64,000 bases of DNA from an uncultured Oscillospiraceae bacterium (GTDB lineage: Bacteria; Bacillota; Clostridia; Oscillospirales; Ruminococcaceae), in NCBI GenBank assembly GCA_934466455.1, contig CAKSLF010000006.1:29120-93119 (forward strand), given 5' to 3'. Of this stretch, positions 1 through 7,982 are shown one piece after another (position 1 is the stretch's first letter; each line of letters starts with the position of its first letter). The notes under the pieces are model-generated. The model was not told the origin of the DNA, ran no database searches, and worked only from the letters and a program-made list of their open reading frames with translations. A program made the translations under genes and the position numbers.

Positions 1-2606
1 GTAATTTCGCCGGTAGAATAAGCTTTGCCGCCGGATTTTGCGGTTATTTTGTATGTACCCGACTTATAGGCTGCGGTGTAGTTCTGGTCAACCTTAAATT
101 TTACCACATAAACATAGCTTTGGCACTTAACGAAGTTAAGAGTTGTTTTTCCTTCAATATTACGCTGGTTTGCAAGCTCTTTTGCTTTTTCATAGGTGAG
201 GTTCTTTTCAACAACAGGCTCTTCCCCATTGCGTGCAAGACGCTCGTCGTATACGGAATACAGTTCGCCTACGGTCTTATATTTTTCCGGGTCGAAATTT
301 ACGATTTCCGCAGTAATCATTCCGCTTACTTCGGCTTTTAGGTCGGTCATTTCTATATCTGAAAGAATTGCAGCATAGAATGTGCCGCCGGCGGCTTTGT
401 TTGTAAACATAACGCCGTCGCTCTCATTAAATTTTATTGTATCGGTAAAGGAAATAAGGCTCTTTCTCTTTTCTTTTTCTTCAAACATTTCAAGGGTATC
501 ATGTCCGTCGGCACTCTTTCCGCCAACGGTGAGCTTTATTGTAGTGTATGGCGGAGTAACGGTTGTACCGGGAACGCCGTTTTTATCCTGATACATAACA
601 TGCTCAAACCTGATTTGGAAAATTGTATCGTCCGCAGTAAGAGGTTCTTTTGACCAAGACGCATAATCGGTTACATCTTTTTGAGCACCGTTTGAATAAT
701 GGGCAACTATTTTCATGCCGGTGGGATCAAAAGTTTCGCCGATGTTGTAGCTGGTTTTGTCCGGCTTGCTTACAACCTCAAGGCTTTCGATTTTGCAGCC
801 GAGCATCATAAGGTATGCGCTATCGTTCTTAAAGTATATAAAGCCGTCGGAATCGACAACCGGAGTACAGATGCAATATTGTGCCTGTGCGTCATACGGA
901 GTAAAAAGTACCGGCGGGGTTTGATAATGTTCAGTAATTCCGTTGTTTGGATTTACATAAGTTTCTTCAACCGTTCCGTTTAACGGAGCAGTCGCGCCGG
1001 GTTTGTCACACAAAATACGGAGCTTGCCCGGAGTAAAGTTATCAAACATATAAATATAGACCGTGCCGTCATTTCCGTATGCAGTGGTAAGCACCGCACT
1101 TGTTTGGGGGTATCCTTGGGTTGGAACGCTGTATGCGATTTCCCAGTTATTGAGGTCGATTACGGTTATGTTGTGGCCGGAATACATACCAAATTGAGAA
1201 ATACCGGAAACGCCGACATATGCTCTTCCATTGTAAATCGTGGGAGAGCTGGTGCTCATTGCGGGAGCCTTCGGCTGATCGTGGTAGTTATCAAGCTTTA
1301 TGTATTTAAGAGTGTCTTCAAGAATATCTCCGCTTTCCTCATCTATTTCGACAGAATAAAAATAACCGCCTTTTGAAGTAAAGTAGAGCTTGCCGCCATC
1401 TTGAACGACGCAGCATCTTATATCTCCGGTAAACGGCATAGTTACGGAATCTTTTACGGTACCGTCATTTTTGTTTATAGACAAAAGTGATGCATAGCCG
1501 GTAACATACCCATATTCTCCGTCATCTGTTCCGATAAAGAGATAGTCGTCCGTTACATATGCTTCCGCCCAATAAAAGCCGCCTTTTTTTGTGTAAACCC
1601 AAGTGGGAAGCTTTGCTTCGGTGGGGTTTTCCGGGTCTTCATCGGTTACGGAAATACAGGAATAGTTAGCGTCTTTTTTTTCGCCGCTCCAAAATCCCGT
1701 ATAAATATATCCGTTGCTGTAAGTAATCGGGCAGTTTGGCTGACCGCCGAGGGGATCTTTATAGACCCAAAGGGATTCAAGAGTTTCTGCGTTAAACGCC
1801 TGTACTCGTCCATTGGAAAGACCGACAAAAACCTTTCCTTCGGCATAGGTCATAGGAACTATCGCAAAGCTTGAGTTTCCAACCATGGTGGCAGAAGCAA
1901 CGACCTCTCCGCTTATCTTATCAATTTTAAGAATGTTTTTTCCGGCGTAGCAATAAATATATCCGTCAACGATTATCGGAGAGCTTGCCGCACCGGTATC
2001 GTAGCCGACGCCGATTTTTTTTGCCCAATAAAGCACTGCATCATCGGAGGAAATCGGAGATTTTGCGTTTGTAATACCGTTGTTATTTTTATCAAGGCGG
2101 AACGCTCTGACCTCATATGAAAGGTTTTTGAATGAAGTTTCCGACGCTTTTTTAAGGCTTATCTGCAATGTTTCATCTGAGGAAGCAGTGTAACTCTCGC
2201 TTTTTCCTACATACCCGAATGCGGTTACAATAATGCTGTAAGCCTGTCCGTTTTTGAGTGCGAAAACGCCGTCCTCGGAAAAAATGCGCTTTTTCTGCTT
2301 TGTGGAAGACTCTATTATGAGCACATTGGCAAAGGACGGAGAAACCTCTACTTTTACCGAAACGGTCTCCCCCGCCTCGGCATTCTGTTCTGCCGGATTT
2401 TGACCAAAGGCTTTTTCTTCCTCTGTTTCCCGTTCGTTTTCATCCGCCGGTATTGTGGGAAGCTCGATTTGACCCATTGCCGCACCGTCTATGTCTTCAA
2501 ACACGAGAGTATCAAGGTCTGTGGCAAAGGCGTTTGCCGCAGGCAAAAGTACTGTTGCCAGACATAACATTGCCGATAATGCAATTTTCAAAAGGCTTTT
2601 TTTCAT
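1..2606 (-). CDS. Secreted PQQ-type beta-propeller protein with Big_3-like domain (3' end outside window)
   Basis: The frame stays open from an ATG at 2606 to the left edge (868 codons seen), so the C-terminus is missing. The N-terminus is a signal peptide (MKKSLLKIAL, hydrophobic core, cut near AFA-TD). An acidic linker and a small PEGA-like beta domain (about residues 70-150) follow. Then come many repeats pairing short strands with phrases such as SPIIVDGYIYCYAG, TYAEGKVFVGLSNG and PTIYNGRAYVGVSG, typical of PQQ-like beta-propeller blades (about 170-640). After the propeller, TSYNIGETFDPTG is the hallmark of bacterial Ig-like group 3 domains. It is last in the riboswitch-controlled operon, 20 bases after the transglutaminase-like gene. 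Secretion, propeller and Ig-like domain are seen; the ligand is not known. Given the context a surface corrinoid-binding role is possible but inferred. A polysaccharide- or wall-binding scaffold is the main alternative. Confidence 0.85.
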   Translation of the reverse strand, partial: MKKSLLKIALSAMLCLATVLLPAANAFATDLDTLVFEDIDGAAMGQIELPTIPADENERETEEEKAFGQNPAEQNAEAGETVSVKVEVSPSFANVLIIESSTKQKKRIFSEDGVFALKNGQAYSIIVTAFGYVGKSESYTASSDETLQISLKKASETSFKNLSYEVRAFRLDKNNNGITNAKSPISSDDAVLYWAKKIGVGYDTGAASSPIIVDGYIYCYAGKNILKIDKISGEVVASATMVGNSSFAIVPMTYAEGKVFVGLSNGRVQAFNAETLESLWVYKDPLGGQPNCPITYSNGYIYTGFWSGEKKDANYSCISVTDEDPENPTEAKLPTWVYTKKGGFYWAEAYVTDDYLFIGTDDGEYGYVTGYASLLSINKNDGTVKDSVTMPFTGDIRCCVVQDGGKLYFTSKGGYFYSVEIDEESGDILEDTLKYIKLDNYHDQPKAPAMSTSSPTIYNGRAYVGVSGISQFGMYSGHNITVIDLNNWEIAYSVPTQGYPQTSAVLTTAYGNDGTVYIYMFDNFTPGKLRILCDKPGATAPLNGTVEETYVNPNNGITEHYQTPPVLFTPYDAQAQYCICTPVVDSDGFIYFKNDSAYLMMLGCKIESLEVVSKPDKTSYNIGETFDPTGMKIVAHYSNGAQKDVTDYASWSKEPLTADDTIFQIRFEHVMYQDKNGVPGTTVTPPYTTIKLTVGGKSADGHDTLEMFEEKEKRKSLISFTDTIKFNESDGVMFTNKAAGGTFYAAILSDIEMTDLKAEVSGMITAEIVNFDPEKYKTVGELYSVYDERLARNGEEPVVEKNLTYEKAKELANQRNIEGKTTLNFVKCQSYVYVVKFKVDQNYTAAYKSGTYKITAKSGGKAYSTGEI

Positions 2607-2626
2607 TTTCTAAATCCTCCGATTAA

Positions 2627-4849
2627 CTATTTTATATAAAGGCATTTTATCCAACGGTTTATAAGTTTTTGACCGAAGCTCCAATGCTCTTTACAAAAAT
2701 CAAGTATTTTTGCGCTGTATTCATAGACAAAGGCACGCTGCTTTTCATCCATTTTGTGAGTGCTGAAAAGTGCCTCTTCATTAAGGGAAAAAGCTTTATC
2801 GTATTCGATGCTTTCCAAAAAGTCCGGAGGGATTTTTGCGTGACTTCGCAGCATTTCCGCATAACCAAATTGTAGCGCAACAGCATTTTTATTGTCGGCG
2901 GCATCTATTGCGGCAAGCTTTGAACGCAGTTTTTTGCGCATTATAATTATGTATACGGCAAGTGCGAGAAGTGCGCCCATAAATACAAAGGTTAGATATA
3001 TAGGATTAAATCTAAAGGAGTTTTTAAGTTCGGTAAGCTTATCTTTATTTTCTTTTTTTATAACATTTGTTATGGGCTTATCGCTTTGATAATATAGCTT
3101 TCCGCTTTCACCGGAAAAGCTGAAAGCGGCATTTTCAAGCTCATCATCGATATACCCGGGAGTTACTTCAAAGGGTATCCAACCAACGCCGTCAAGGTAA
3201 TATTCAGCCCAAGCGTGAGCGTGATTTTCGTCAAGCGTGATTACGGTATTTTCACCGTACTCTGCGGCTTCCGAAGCGGATATAAAGTACCCTTCCACAT
3301 ATCTTGCAGGAACGCCGAAATAGCGGAGCATCATAGTTGCAGCAGTTGCATAATGTACGCTGTACCCACGGTTGCTGCCGTCAAGAAAGTACTTAATAAA
3401 GTCCGTATCCCCGTTTTGAGTTATTGCATTTTCATCATATTCTATATTATTTTTAAGGTATTCGGTGATGGTTTCTATAATCTCGGTAAAAGTAAGTGCC
3501 GAGGATTCATCTTTAAGGTGATAGGAGATTGCCGCTTCAGCAGTTTCCGTCAAATCAAGGTAATGCTCATAGACGAAGCTCCGATAGGCACTTTCGCTTG
3601 TAAGATAATCGGAGATTTCCTTAGTTCCGCTTTGGTTGCTGGAAAGCTCAAGCTGCGCCTTAAAAAATTCCGAGAGCCCTGCGGCAGCGTATTTTGCCGA
3701 ATAGCTCTCCCCTTTTGAAAACACTGTGCTGTCCCCAACGAGGTATGGGTCAAGTATGCTGCTTTCTGCAAGAGTATACGGAACATAGGCGTACTTTTTG
3801 CAAGCGGAAAGATTTTTTACCTCAATATTTTTGAGCACGGTGCTTTCCGAAAGCGAGCACGCATTAGCCAATTCGCTTTGTGGATAAAAACCGTTCTGAT
3901 GAAGCCAAAAAAAAGTATCTTTATATTCAAGTACGGTTTTATTAGGCAGGCGGGACCATCTTTCTCCGTCATAAACTTCCCCGACAAAGCCCTTAATATA
4001 TAGTTTTTGAGGCTGCTCTATTTTAATTTCAAGTGCAGGGGTATCGGAACGCTTAAATTTGCCGAGATTTTTCAGCTTTCCCTCAGGCATTGAATTTGTT
4101 CCGCTGTCATAAATAACAGAATGAAAGGCGTCGGAGATACCGCTGCGCAGAGAGCCTTCATCGTTTATGAAATATGAGGGCAACACAGCAAGAGAAAAAG
4201 ACAGTGCAATAGCCGCAAAAATCGCAGCAAGAAATTTTGTTTTTGCCGGTGTGGTATTTTCCGGCATAAATATGCCTGTTAAAAGCAAGAGAACCCCGGT
4301 TAGAAACCAGGCAAAATAAATATCCGTGCCCAAAAAACCGCTTGAGCATCCTATAAATGCAACTATGAGCACCGGTATAAGCGGAAATACTGTCTTATAA
4401 ATTGCGGCGGTGCTCATTGCAAGTACAGAAAATGCAGCAATCACCAAAAAAGGAATTGCAGGATAAGCAGTGTTTTCTACGGAAAAAGCAAGATAAATTC
4501 TTCCCGTTTTAAGAGAGAAAAAATCGAGAAAATCATTTATAAGTAAAAGGGTTCCGTTCCTTGCTGCGGAAAACATAACCAATGCAGCGGCAATGCTTAT
4601 TGCCGGGAACGCAACGGCAATATACTTTCCTATATTTTTTGTAAAAAGCGAGGCTGAGCATATTGCAGTTGCTCCGGCGGCAATAAATATGTATCCTTTT
4701 ACCGACGGGAATGCCTGCCCAAGCAAAAGCAGGAAACCTGCGCAAGCAATAACCGCTCCGCAGCCAGAAAAAAACCATGCAGTGCGATTTTCGTATTTTT
4801 TGCCGTTTGTTTGGGAAATGCATATATTTTTGTTTTTCTTTTCGGTCAT
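2627..4849 (-). CDS. Membrane transglutaminase-like protein with Cys-to-Ser change at the catalytic position
   Basis: The 740-residue protein has six or so hydrophobic segments in residues 25-220, a long extracytoplasmic region, a transglutaminase-core (TGc) domain at about 440-570, and a last membrane segment near 640 followed by a cytoplasmic tail. This is the TgpA-like layout. The core motifs are recognisable: RGYSVHYATA at 494-503, HAHAWAE at 543-549 and GWIPFEVTP at 556-564. In active relatives the first motif reads GYC(V/E)H(Y/F)A with a catalytic Cys. Here residue 497 is Ser (codon AGC, at 3361-3359 on the minus strand), and the usual Asp of the third motif is Glu561. The gene overlaps the upstream DUF58 gene by four bases. 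MoxR-DUF58-transglutaminase sets are a known association; here they sit in a cobalamin-riboswitch operon. Classical cysteine chemistry looks lost, so a binding or structural role is likely. Confidence 0.88.
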   Translation of the reverse strand: MTEKKNKNICISQTNGKKYENRTAWFFSGCGAVIACAGFLLLLGQAFPSVKGYIFIAAGATAICSASLFTKNIGKYIAVAFPAISIAAALVMFSAARNGTLLLINDFLDFFSLKTGRIYLAFSVENTAYPAIPFLVIAAFSVLAMSTAAIYKTVFPLIPVLIVAFIGCSSGFLGTDIYFAWFLTGVLLLLTGIFMPENTTPAKTKFLAAIFAAIALSFSLAVLPSYFINDEGSLRSGISDAFHSVIYDSGTNSMPEGKLKNLGKFKRSDTPALEIKIEQPQKLYIKGFVGEVYDGERWSRLPNKTVLEYKDTFFWLHQNGFYPQSELANACSLSESTVLKNIEVKNLSACKKYAYVPYTLAESSILDPYLVGDSTVFSKGESYSAKYAAAGLSEFFKAQLELSSNQSGTKEISDYLTSESAYRSFVYEHYLDLTETAEAAISYHLKDESSALTFTEIIETITEYLKNNIEYDENAITQNGDTDFIKYFLDGSNRGYSVHYATAATMMLRYFGVPARYVEGYFISASEAAEYGENTVITLDENHAHAWAEYYLDGVGWIPFEVTPGYIDDELENAAFSFSGESGKLYYQSDKPITNVIKKENKDKLTELKNSFRFNPIYLTFVFMGALLALAVYIIIMRKKLRSKLAAIDAADNKNAVALQFGYAEMLRSHAKIPPDFLESIEYDKAFSLNEEALFSTHKMDEKQRAFVYEYSAKILDFCKEHWSFGQKLINRWIKCLYIK

Positions 4850-6000
4850 AGTGCAAGCTCCAGAATATTAAGGCTTTCGGCATAGGAAGTTACGGTAAAT
4901 GTTATTACTCCGGTAATGGGAGTTTCCGAACACAGCAGGGGCGTTATGCTGCTTTTTGCCGAAAATTCTTCGTACCCTTTAGGAATAGATTTTGATATAT
5001 AAATTATTTTGCTGAAATTTGCGCTTCCATAGCTTTCAAAATATTGTTCGGCACCGGAGATTTCGGTTTCAGCACTGCTTTTTATAAGCTGCGGAATTGC
5101 GGTGATAAGCTCCTCCGTATTGGTTACGCTTTCTATAAATAAGCTTTTGTTTTCGTTCCAACCGATGGAAAAAGGTGTTCCGTTTGATGAAAGCGCGCGG
5201 CATACGGAAGCGGCAACCTCTGCCATTGCGTCAGCTTCTTCCGGAGAAAATCCATTTTCGGCATATTTATCCCAAAAAACAAGAGTGGACTTTTGCACGG
5301 GCAGGCTTGCCTCTCTTACAACAAGCTTATCAAGTTTTTCGGACAGCTTCCAGTGGATTTGTTTTATACTGTCGCCGGGAACATATTCGCGCAGCTGAAA
5401 AGTTTCTGAATAATCGCTTCCTTTTTTATTCGGAGAATAGCTTTCGCTGTCATCTATTGCGACGGGCATATTGTCAAAGACGAGGGTCATATCAAATGTA
5501 TTTGGCAAAACGGTGCATTTTGCTTCGGAAGAATCAAAGCTATCCACTTTATAAGGAACGAACCCAAAAAAGTCGGTAAGATATATTTTTTCAACTTTTA
5601 TTGCGGTGCAGCCGCAATTCTTAAATTGACATAAAAAACTTACGGAAACCTCAGAGTCGGCACCGGAAAAAAGCGATATACACTTTTCCTCCCGCTCCCC
5701 TGTCAATTCATTTTTTGCGGATATACAGCAAAGCACTTTTATAAAAGTGGCAGATGACCTGTTATTCAAAACAAGGGTACCGCCGATTTCGGAAGATTTT
5801 TTTGCCGTTGCGGGCAATTTTATTGCTGCGGAAAAATTTTTTTTGCATAAAACACAGGCAAGATACGATAAAAGCGAAAGCAGTACCGGCAAAAACACAA
5901 ATAAACATGCTATTGCGGAACCGGAAAATGCAAATATCAGAAAAAGCGCAAGCTCTGCAAAAAACCACAAACTAAATGAGAAAATAAGACTTTTTTTCAT
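4846..6000 (-). CDS. DUF58 domain membrane protein
   Basis: The 384-residue protein opens with two hydrophobic segments (about 5-50), followed by an extracellular-type beta region and the DUF58 core. The family signature LREYVPGDSIKQIHWKLS is clear near residue 205-225, followed by KLVVRE. DUF58 proteins have a von Willebrand factor A-like fold and almost always accompany a MoxR ATPase, as here. The start overlaps the stop of the MoxR gene by four bases (ATGA) and the end overlaps the transglutaminase gene, so the three are translationally coupled. From the family, the MoxR-DUF58 pair probably acts as a chaperone-like assembly or metal/cofactor-insertion module for secreted partners. What it acts on here is not known. 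Confidence 0.9.
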   Translation of the reverse strand: MKKSLIFSFSLWFFAELALFLIFAFSGSAIACLFVFLPVLLSLLSYLACVLCKKNFSAAIKLPATAKKSSEIGGTLVLNNRSSATFIKVLCCISAKNELTGEREEKCISLFSGADSEVSVSFLCQFKNCGCTAIKVEKIYLTDFFGFVPYKVDSFDSSEAKCTVLPNTFDMTLVFDNMPVAIDDSESYSPNKKGSDYSETFQLREYVPGDSIKQIHWKLSEKLDKLVVREASLPVQKSTLVFWDKYAENGFSPEEADAMAEVAASVCRALSSNGTPFSIGWNENKSLFIESVTNTEELITAIPQLIKSSAETEISGAEQYFESYGSANFSKIIYISKSIPKGYEEFSAKSSITPLLCSETPITGVITFTVTSYAESLNILELAL

Positions 6001-6944
6001 TTTAACGAAAACTCCGTTACGGTAGGTTTTGCGGTTTCTTTAAGAATTACGCTTAGAATTTCTTCCGAGGAAAGCTCGTGAAGCCTTGCTTTTGCCTCAA
6101 GAACAAGTCTGTGTGCGCATACATCGGTAAAAACAGCTGCTACATCTTCGGGAACAACATAATCTCTTCCGTCAAGAAAAGCATGGGATTTTGCAGCACG
6201 GCAAAGAGCAAGCGCACCACGGGGGCTTATACCTATCTGAATGTATTGATTATGGCGTGTTTCTTCCACAAGCCGGGATGCGTATTCATAAACAGGATCC
6301 GCAACATGTGTATTTTGCGCTTCTGAAATAAGTTTGTTAAGGGTTTCTTTGTCGGTAAGCGGAACGACACGGTCAAGAGGATTTTCGTGGTGCCGGTCTT
6401 TCATAATTTCGATTTGGCTTTGCATATCGGGATAACCCATGCTTGTACGAATAAGAAAGCGGTCAAGCTGAGAGCTTGGCAAAAGCTGCGTTCCGGCTGA
6501 ACCAACCTGGTTTTGGGTTGCGATTACAATAAAAGGTTTTGGCAAGTCGTGAGTTATGCCGTCAACAGTAACATGGCGTTCTTCCATTGCTTCGAGCAAG
6601 GCGGACTGTGTTTTACTGGAGGTACGGTTTATTTCATCGGCAAGCAAAAGATTTGTCATAACCGTGCCGGGTTTATATTCAAGCTTTCCGCTTTGCTTAT
6701 CATATACGGAGAAACCGATTATATCGGAAGGCATTGTATCGGAGGTGAACTGCACTCTTTTGCTGTCGAGCCCGAGTACCTTTGAAAACGCCATTGCCAT
6801 AGTGGTTTTTCCCACTCCGGGAACATCCTCCATAAGAATGTGTCCTTGGGCAAGAATTGCCATAAGGACTTTATTTATAACATCGTCTTTGCCGATAATT
6901 ACTTTTTTTATTTCGTTTTGTATTTGCACAGCAAGCTCGTTCAT
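5997..6944 (-). CDS. MoxR-family AAA+ ATPase
   Basis: The 315-residue protein carries a Walker A site (PGVGKTT, about residue 41-47), a Walker B (LLLADEINR), the ATQNQ sensor-1 segment and the conserved SQLDRFL arginine-finger region, followed by the AAA lid domain with GISPRGALAL. This is the standard MoxR/RavA-type architecture and length. It is cytoplasmic and is expected to couple ATP hydrolysis to remodelling of the partner encoded next (DUF58). It follows the alpha/alpha-toroid lipoprotein by 15 bases within the cobalamin-riboswitch operon. The family assignment is firm; the substrate is unknown. Confidence 0.95.
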   Translation of the reverse strand: MNELAVQIQNEIKKVIIGKDDVINKVLMAILAQGHILMEDVPGVGKTTMAMAFSKVLGLDSKRVQFTSDTMPSDIIGFSVYDKQSGKLEYKPGTVMTNLLLADEINRTSSKTQSALLEAMEERHVTVDGITHDLPKPFIVIATQNQVGSAGTQLLPSSQLDRFLIRTSMGYPDMQSQIEIMKDRHHENPLDRVVPLTDKETLNKLISEAQNTHVADPVYEYASRLVEETRHNQYIQIGISPRGALALCRAAKSHAFLDGRDYVVPEDVAAVFTDVCAHRLVLEAKARLHELSSEEILSVILKETAKPTVTEFSLK

Positions 6945-6959
6945 TTTTAATCTCCTTAT

Positions 6960-7982
6960 TTACCTAAAATCGTACAGTCTTTTTCCGTCACGCATTTTTA
7001 TCATAGAGCACAGGGCAAGCATTGCCTGCTCGGTTGCAATATTGTTTCCCTCTTTTTCGTCAATACCATGGGCAAAGCTGCCATCCGAAAGACGAAAACT
7101 CATAAGAGCGTCAAAAACAGAGTTTCCGTTTTTTATAAAACGCTCATCTGTTTTCGGGTCTATTCCGAGAGAGCAAAGTGCAATTATCACCTGAGAGCAG
7201 CTTTCCGAGGAAATCATATCCCAGCTCGTAAAGGTTCCGTCGTTGTTTTGAGCGTTAGAAAGCATGGTAAGTGCCTTATCTATTGCGGCATCGACGGCGT
7301 TATCGCCTGTATATGGCGCAAGAGCCTGAAGAGCCATTGCAGTTATATCAATATCGGTGCTGCCCTTAAGGATTCCAAAGCCACCGCCCTCTTCTTGGCT
7401 TTCTATAAGGGCGTTTAACAGATATTCTCTGTTATAGCGGCAATCCTCCGGCAAAGAAAAATCCCTTGCATCAAGAGTAATTAGTGCATAAATATAAGCG
7501 TTTGTACCTTGAGCACCGATGTCTTCTCCGGAAAAATTATATACACCATCCGCTATAAGATTTATAGCAGTACCGTCGGCTTTTTTTCCGAAGCTTTCGG
7601 GATTCCCGCCCAAAGCCATAACCGTAAGAGCAATTCTGTGCCATTCGGTTGCTTTTGAGCGGTGCAAACCGCCCTCTTCGGCATACTTTTTTGTAACATA
7701 ATTTTCGAGCTCCGAAAGATAAGATTCATAATCGTCTTTTATTCCGAGATCGGAAAATGCCATGGCGGTCCAGTCGCACACGGAAGTTCCCGCAGGAAAA
7801 CTTTCATTATCGGAAAGAAGTTTTCCGCTCTTCTTTCCGAAAAGCGAGGCTTGAGCACTTGCGGCAGCATTTGCGGTATCGATAAGTTCGTCGCCGGTAG
7901 ACGCAGGCTTTCCGCCGCAGGCGGAAAGCAGCATAAGTGTGCATAAAATTATTGCAATAAGCTTAATAGTACTGTTTTTCAA
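6960..7982 (-). CDS. Lipoprotein with prenyltransferase/squalene-cyclase-like alpha/alpha-toroid repeats (intrinsic-factor N-domain-like fold)
   Basis: The 340-residue protein has a lipoprotein signal peptide (hydrophobic run ending LLSAC, Cys22). The rest is built of paired-helix repeats with turn motifs such as EGGGFGILKG...DIDITAMALQAL, NNDGTFTSW and LSDGSFAHG...ATEQAMLAL. These belong to the prenyltransferase/squalene-oxidase repeat family, an alpha6/alpha6 barrel. The DxDD motif of true class II terpene cyclases is not seen, so an enzymatic terpene role is unlikely. The same barrel forms the N-terminal domain of the animal cobalamin carriers intrinsic factor and transcobalamin. The gene overlaps the end of the DUF4430 gene by four bases, and DUF4430 is related to the C-terminal domain of those carriers. 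I infer that the two proteins cooperate in cobalamin capture on the cell surface. Confidence 0.85.
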   Translation of the reverse strand: MKNSTIKLIAIILCTLMLLSACGGKPASTGDELIDTANAAASAQASLFGKKSGKLLSDNESFPAGTSVCDWTAMAFSDLGIKDDYESYLSELENYVTKKYAEEGGLHRSKATEWHRIALTVMALGGNPESFGKKADGTAINLIADGVYNFSGEDIGAQGTNAYIYALITLDARDFSLPEDCRYNREYLLNALIESQEEGGGFGILKGSTDIDITAMALQALAPYTGDNAVDAAIDKALTMLSNAQNNDGTFTSWDMISSESCSQVIIALCSLGIDPKTDERFIKNGNSVFDALMSFRLSDGSFAHGIDEKEGNNIATEQAMLALCSMIKMRDGKRLYDFR

